This document shows, one piece after another, positions 59,938 to 64,000 of a DNA stretch of 64,000 bases. A program made the translations under genes and the position numbers. This DNA is from Synechococcus sp. CCY 9618 (GTDB lineage: Bacteria; Cyanobacteriota; Cyanobacteriia; PCC-6307; Cyanobiaceae). The notes beneath the pieces are model-generated. The model had not been told where the DNA came from, did no database searches, and saw nothing but the letters and a program-made list of their open reading frames with translations. Position 1 is the stretch's first letter. Every line of letters begins with the position of its first letter. Location: contig NZ_JAFKRG010000009.1 in assembly GCF_019038415.1 (NCBI RefSeq), forward strand, positions 62,001-126,000. The letters are read 5' to 3'.

Positions 59938-61045
59938 CGCGGCCCTTGTCCCTTTTCCCATCGGGCTTGTTCATGACCTCCGCGAGAATGATGCGGCACC
60001 CTAGGCCCCGGAGGATGAGTTCCGTTTGCTGCGGTGTATGGGAGTCGTAAGAGAACTCCTGGCCGAACATGACATCGGTGAACGGGGGCTGGGCGGAGCC
60101 ACCCACGCTGAGCATGAGCCTGCCGCCTGAGGGCAGCGCGTCCACCACCCGGTGCAGGATCGGTTCATGCAGCGTCCGCGGCAGATGAAAAAGTGCGTCC
60201 CAGATCAGGGCCCCTTGGAAACCTGCCGCCGGCCTGTAGGTCTCCATCGCTGAGAGCCGCCACTGCTCCCGCGGCAGCCGGCGGCGTGCGATGGCCAGCA
60301 TCGCCTCCGACTGATCCACTCCCAGCACCCGGCGCCCCCGGGACACGATGTGTTCCGCCATCGGACGCCCCGTCCCGCAGCCCAGGTCGAGCAGGGTGCT
60401 GCCCGGCGGTGCCGCCGACAGCACCGCCTCGATGTAGTCACGCTCCCGCCCGTAGAACCCGCTGCGGGCTGTATCCCACTGGGTGGCAATGCTGTTGTAG
60501 GCCGTCCTGTTCATGGGCAGGCCTCCTGGTTGCTCCTGGACCGGATCTGCTTGTCTGAGTTCATCCGCCGCCTTGGTGCTGGTGATCTCCCGCTTGGGGC
60601 CGGTGAATGCCTCGAAGAGGCGGCGATGATCGGTGTAGGACCAGGCGTCCTGCCGCTGGTAGTAGCCCGTCACCCACTCCTGCAGATCGGCGAGCATGGC
60701 GTCCTGGGCCTCCTTCGTGGCGTACTTGTGGGGCTCCCACGGCCGGCGCCGATTGTTGTCCAGGCAGGCGGAAAGGCCCGGGTTGAGGAACACGAGTTCG
60801 GTGCAGCGGCCGGCCGCCACTTCCACCAGCTCCCCGTAGCAACCTTCGATCACCCAGCGCGGGTAGGAGGCCAGAAACGTTTCCAGCGACGCCCGCACGT
60901 CTGCCGGTCGGCGCTCCACAGCGACCGTGTCGGCTTCCCACACGATGGTGTCCAGATCCAGGTGGGCCAGCCCATGGACCCGGGCCAGAGCGCCGGCGAA
61001 GGTGGATTTGCCGGAACCCGAATTGCCGAATACGAGCACGTTCAT
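59912..61045 (-). CDS. Fusion of a P-loop nucleotide kinase-like domain and a SAM methyltransferase
   Basis: 377 residues from ATG 61045. Residues 1-165 are a P-loop kinase: VLVFGNSGSGKSTFAGALAR (Walker A), DTIVWEAD and LVFLNPGLS, like small AAA/adenylate-kinase-type proteins of unknown substrate. Residues about 178-377 are a class I methyltransferase: LLDLGCGTGRPMAEHIV, GVDQSEAMLAIARRRL, GALIWDALFHLPR. The two are joined by a 15-residue linker with a possible internal start (ATG 60514). As both domains stand alone elsewhere, a lost stop codon may have fused neighbours. It may be one bifunctional protein or two. Confidence 0.7.
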   Translation of the reverse strand: MNVLVFGNSGSGKSTFAGALARVHGLAHLDLDTIVWEADTVAVERRPADVRASLETFLASYPRWVIEGCYGELVEVAAGRCTELVFLNPGLSACLDNNRRRPWEPHKYATKEAQDAMLADLQEWVTGYYQRQDAWSYTDHRRLFEAFTGPKREITSTKAADELRQADPVQEQPGGLPMNRTAYNSIATQWDTARSGFYGRERDYIEAVLSAAPPGSTLLDLGCGTGRPMAEHIVSRGRRVLGVDQSEAMLAIARRRLPREQWRLSAMETYRPAAGFQGALIWDALFHLPRTLHEPILHRVVDALPSGGRLMLSVGGSAQPPFTDVMFGQEFSYDSHTPQQTELILRGLGCRIILAEVMNKPDGKRDKGRDAIIAEKA

Positions 61046-61265
61046 CGTCCGTCGTGGCGTCTCCACCGCCTCACTGGATGACGATCACCATTCTGTCAGG
61101 GCCGATCAGGTCTCCCCCCTGCTCCGAGGCACACGCTGTCTGTCGCTCAGTTGATCTCCATGCCGACTGGATTCGGCCGCAGCGTGTAGGTCCACTTGTT
61201 TCCCGTCGTGGAAAGGTGCCCGCCGGTGGCAAGTGCCTGAACGAGAGCACCGACCGCTATGGCCC

Positions 61266-61595
61266 TCAGTACAACGACTGGCAGGTGGTGGTGGGTGTGA
61301 GTTTCATCAATGACCAGAGCGCTTCATATTGCGCCACGGAGAGGGACAGATTCGTCTCCATCAGCTTCCCCATCGGCGTGCCGGGTGCAGCGGTGGCGCC
61401 GATCTTTGTGTTGAGCCCGGCCATCCCCTGACACATCTGCTCGATGGTGGGATTCAGGTCCGTCTTCTCGGCCCTGGCAGGGCCGACCTGCAGGGCCAGG
61501 GGCATCAGGCTGAGGAGAACAGCCAGCCATGGAACCTGGCTGCCACCGTGCTGTGGGGATGCCCCCGGAGTGGCGCGGGTGGGAGTGAGGCTCAC
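61266..61595 (-). CDS. Small secreted protein, unknown
   Basis: About 109 residues if started at GTG 61595 (VSLTPTRATPGAS); an ATG further up (61664) is also open. The signal-like VPWLAVLLSLMPLALQVGPA ends ARA-E, a good cleavage site. The mature part (TIEQMCQGMAGLNTKIGATA, ETNLSLSVAQYEALWSLMKL) is a short helical protein with two Cys. It is divergent from the fusion gene. Start uncertain and no family recognised. The neighbouring 61046-61265 holds nothing I can support. Confidence 0.45.
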   Translation of the reverse strand: MSLTPTRATPGASPQHGGSQVPWLAVLLSLMPLALQVGPARAEKTDLNPTIEQMCQGMAGLNTKIGATAAPGTPMGKLMETNLSLSVAQYEALWSLMKLTPTTTCQSLY

Positions 61596-61707
61596 GGGGG
61601 TGCTGAACGGGTCGGGGCACCGTAACGCCAGCGAAGGAAGGCAACAAGCCGGCAAAGGCACCATCGCAGCGCTTGGTGCAACGCGGCTGCCTCTGCTGTG
61701 ACGGTCG

Positions 61708-62598
61708 TCAGCGATGGAGATGGCGGAGCAGTTTCTCCAGCTCCAGCTCCCACTCCCCTTTCACAAAGCTGTGCCAGCGGCCGTGCCCCGGCAGCAGCCA
61801 GCGCACGTCGAGATCGCGCAACCGCTCCACCGACCGCAGCTGCTCCTGCCAGTTCCACCAGCAGTGGCGGCGCGAGGCCACCAGCCCCGCTGGATCCACG
61901 CCCCACCACAGGTGGTCGCCGCTGAACAGCACCGTGCCGGCGAACAGCAGCGCCACCGAGCCGGCGGTGTGCCCCGGCACGGGCACCACCAGCAGGTCGT
62001 CGTCGAGCTGCTGGCGCTCCGTGCCCTCGATGCGATGTTCCGCCTCGGGGGCCGCGTCCGCATCGGCGGTGTGGATCCAGCGCCCGGCGCCGAAGCGATC
62101 GGCCCAGGCGCTGTGGTCAGCCACGTCGTCGCGGTGGCTGAGCAGAATCCGGCTCACCCCGCCCTGGGCCTCGATCCGCCGGGCCAGGGCGGCGCTCCAG
62201 CGGGGGGAATCGATCAGCACGTTGTCGGGGCGGCCATCCGCTCGCCGCCGGGTGATCAGCCAGCTGCTCGCCCCGAAGCTCTTGCGCGACGCCCAGCCGC
62301 AGTAGTGCACCTCGCCTTGCGGCAGGGCCGTCACCAGGGCCGGGAAGCCATCGGCCGGCGTCTGGGCCAGCAGCTGCTTCGGGGCGCCGATCGCCGCCAC
62401 CGGGCAGGCCTGCAGGGCCAGCAGCGCCTGGCGGGTGGCCGCGTCGTCCTCCGGCTGGGCCCACACATGTGACGTGCTGCCGGTGGGGGCGAAGTGGGCC
62501 GGATCGAACTGCCAGCAGGTGCCGCAGTCGATGCAGCTGCCATCCACGTAGAACGCCCCTGGCACGTTGGCGGCCAGGCGCTGGTCGGGACGGGCCAT
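61708..62598 (-). CDS. Ferredoxin-metallo-beta-lactamase fusion protein
   Basis: 296 residues from ATG 62598. The N-terminal 70 residues are a small ferredoxin fold with SCIDCGTCWQFDP and, later, QACPVAAIG: three close Cys plus one, enough for one [4Fe-4S] or [3Fe-4S] cluster. The rest is an MBL-fold hydrolase with LLSHRDDVADHSAWADRF (HxxDxxDH-type metal site), VPVPGHTAGSVALL and RWLLPGHGRWH. Such two-domain proteins are found in cyanobacteria and algae; the substrate is unknown. Divergent from the lipid-kinase gene, 87 bp apart. Confidence 0.85.
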   Translation of the reverse strand: MARPDQRLAANVPGAFYVDGSCIDCGTCWQFDPAHFAPTGSTSHVWAQPEDDAATRQALLALQACPVAAIGAPKQLLAQTPADGFPALVTALPQGEVHYCGWASRKSFGASSWLITRRRADGRPDNVLIDSPRWSAALARRIEAQGGVSRILLSHRDDVADHSAWADRFGAGRWIHTADADAAPEAEHRIEGTERQQLDDDLLVVPVPGHTAGSVALLFAGTVLFSGDHLWWGVDPAGLVASRRHCWWNWQEQLRSVERLRDLDVRWLLPGHGRWHSFVKGEWELELEKLLRHLHR

Positions 62599-62685
62599 GG
62601 AAGGGCGGCGGCGACACCCCCCAGCCTGGGCGAACATTCGCCCTGTCGTTCAGATCCTCCCTGCACAGTCCTAGCCTCAGCAGTG

Positions 62686-63990
62686 ATGGCCCATGCCCTG
62701 GTGCTGCTGGCGAGCGCATCGCGCGTCGAGGCGCTGCTCGACTGGCTCGATCGGCAGGCCCTGGCTGTGGCCGGCCTGCCCCTGCTCGTCACCGCCGACC
62801 TGGCCCGCCGGCTGCAGGAAAATGCGCGCACGGCGGCCCTGCCGGTCACGGCCGTGGCGGCCCTCGCCGAGGGCGGCGACATCCAGATCGCCGCCCGCGT
62901 GCTCGACGGCCAGGCGGCCCTGGTGGTGGCCTTTCTCGATCCGCAGGCTCTCCCCGGGCCGCCACCCGACCTGCGGCTGCTGCTGCGCGCCTGTGAGCAG
63001 GCCGCAGTGCCCCTGGCTCTCACTGCCGCCAGCGCCGACCTGGCCCTGCGCGGCCTGGCCCACGGCCGTTCCGCCTACCTGCTGTTCAATCCCGTGGCCG
63101 GCCAGGGGGATGCCAACAGCGACCTGGCCCTGATCCGCTCGATCCTCGAGCCCCAGCTGCAGCTCACCGTGCTGGTGACCCGGCCCGAGGGCGATCCGGC
63201 CCAGCAGACCCGGGAGCTGGTCGCCCTGCTGCAGGCGCGCGCCCTCGGCGAAGCGGGCACGGTGATGATCATCGCCTGTGGTGGCGACGGCACCGTGTCG
63301 GCCGTGGCGGGGGCAGTGGCCGGCACCGGCATTCCCTTCGGGGTGATTCCCCGCGGCACCGCCAACGCCTTCGCCGCGGCGCTTGCCATCCCCTCCGACC
63401 TGGTCGGCGCCTGCGAAACCATCCTCGCCGGCCACACCGTGGTGGTGGATGCGGCCCGCTGCAACGACGTGCCCATGACCCTGCTGGCCGGCCTCGGCTT
63501 CGAGGCGGGCATGGTGGATCGGGCCACGCGGGAGCTCAAGTCCATGCTCGGCCTGCTGGCCTACATGCTCGCCGGCGCCCAGCAGCTCGTGGCCCAGCAG
63601 CCGTTCCAGGCCCGCATCGAGATCGATGGGGCCGTCACCGAGCTGCAGGCCGCCGCCATCACCGTGGCCAACGTGGCCCCCGCCTCCTCCGTGCTGGCCC
63701 AGGGATTCGGGCGGGTGATCCCCGACGACGGCCTGCTCGAGGTCACCATCGCCTCCCCTGCCTCCCGGCTGGCGGGGCTCAACGCCCTCGCCTCCCTGCT
63801 GGCCTCCGCCGTGGTTCAGTCCCCCACCAACCGTCCCGACCTGCTCTGCCTGCGGGCCAGGCACCTCACGATCAGCACCGACCCGCCCCAGGAGCTGGTG
63901 ATCGACGGCGAGATGGTGGCAGCCAACCCCGTGACCTTCACCTGCCTGCCCGGCGCCCTGACGGTGTTCGCACCGCTGCCGCCGCTGTGA
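62686..63990 (+). CDS. Methylglyoxal-synthase-like domain fused to a diacylglycerol kinase-like lipid kinase
   Basis: 434 residues. Residues 1-125 resemble methylglyoxal synthase (ALAEGGDIQIAARVLDGQAAL, LLLRACEQAAVPLALT), but the catalytic AHDxxK region is replaced by LASASRVE, so enzymatic activity of this part is doubtful. Residues 133-434 are a YegS/DgkB-type lipid kinase: YLLFNPVAGQGDANSD, ATP/substrate motif IIACGGDGTVSAVAGAVAG and PRGTANAFAAAL. This fusion is seen in cyanobacteria. The kinase half phosphorylates a diacylglycerol- or sphingoid-type lipid. Start ATG 62686. Confidence 0.87.
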   Translation: MAHALVLLASASRVEALLDWLDRQALAVAGLPLLVTADLARRLQENARTAALPVTAVAALAEGGDIQIAARVLDGQAALVVAFLDPQALPGPPPDLRLLLRACEQAAVPLALTAASADLALRGLAHGRSAYLLFNPVAGQGDANSDLALIRSILEPQLQLTVLVTRPEGDPAQQTRELVALLQARALGEAGTVMIIACGGDGTVSAVAGAVAGTGIPFGVIPRGTANAFAAALAIPSDLVGACETILAGHTVVVDAARCNDVPMTLLAGLGFEAGMVDRATRELKSMLGLLAYMLAGAQQLVAQQPFQARIEIDGAVTELQAAAITVANVAPASSVLAQGFGRVIPDDGLLEVTIASPASRLAGLNALASLLASAVVQSPTNRPDLLCLRARHLTISTDPPQELVIDGEMVAANPVTFTCLPGALTVFAPLPPL

Positions 63991-64000
63991 ACCTCGCCTC

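Noticed and set aside
61054-61431. 125-codon plus-strand frame
   Set aside because: Partly antisense to the small secreted gene and without motif; its Tyr/Cys-rich part looked interesting but I could not support it.
1-64000. CRISPR arrays, rRNA and tRNA genes
   Set aside because: No regularly spaced repeats and no recognisable RNA gene were seen by eye; a tRNA scan was not possible.

Overview
The window is GC-rich, tightly packed bacterial DNA with many 1-8 nt gene overlaps, and reads as the chromosome of a high-GC picocyanobacterium of the Cyanobium/Synechococcus type. That assignment is inferred from gene content: a ferredoxin-dependent cyanobacterial nitrate reductase (narB), an NrtP-type nitrate/nitrite permease, ferredoxin-nitrite reductase (nirA), a group 2 sigma factor, phosphoketolase beside acetate kinase, and a DUF2358 protein. 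No rRNA, tRNA or CRISPR array was recognised.

Layout. 1-6.9 kb (minus strand): 5'-truncated view of a sigma factor gene, polyphosphate kinase, an MFS exporter and two glycosyltransferases. 6.9-12.2 kb: succinate dehydrogenase/fumarate reductase genes sdhC-sdhA and sdhB, separated by a convergent GGDEF-EAL gene. 12.2-17.7 kb: acetate kinase, phosphoketolase and a transketolase-like protein, a compact carbon-shunt cluster with a terminator inside it. 18.4-25.3 kb: nitrate assimilation (narB, nrtP, a TrpD2-like gene, divergent nirA). 25.3-33.5 kb: hypothetical genes, UspA, a permease/binding-protein fusion of the OpuB type, an APC permease, an MpaB-type oxygenase, DUF924, a glutamine amidotransferase and a second TrpD2-like gene. 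33.5-39.5 kb: siroheme/cobalamin and molybdenum genes (CbiX-like, cobA, modA, modBC fusion, moaC, moeA). moaE-moaD lie separately at 58.0-58.8 kb. Siroheme serves NirA and molybdopterin serves NarB, so these blocks complement the nitrate cluster.

40.1-49.7 kb: a less GC-rich DUF1254/DUF1214 gene and an orphan membrane gene, then an Ldh-family dehydrogenase, VanW, and a tight kamA / D-Ala-D-Ala-ligase-like ATP-grasp / MurJ-like operon, followed by small secreted proteins (DUF2092 plus a 68-residue partner, META domain).

49.6-56.3 kb is a degenerating accessory island. Three direct copies of one alpha/beta-hydrolase gene (one intact, two broken in different ways) are interleaved with toxin-antitoxin modules: intact vapBC pairs, an intact phd/PIN pair, a DUF433/DUF5615 pair whose toxin has a stop codon, and fossil PIN and MazF toxins. 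An M28 peptidase fossil sits at its edge. 56.4-64 kb returns to cbpM/cbpA and moaED, then a second decayed stretch (tautomerase and NTF2-like fossils, a shortened TfoX C-terminal domain), a P-loop kinase-methyltransferase fusion, a ferredoxin-metallo-beta-lactamase fusion and a methylglyoxal-synthase-like/lipid-kinase fusion.

The strongest candidates for undescribed biology are the KamA/ATP-grasp/MurJ/VanW neighbourhood, the phosphoketolase/acetate kinase/transketolase-like cluster, and the hydrolase-repeat toxin-antitoxin island.
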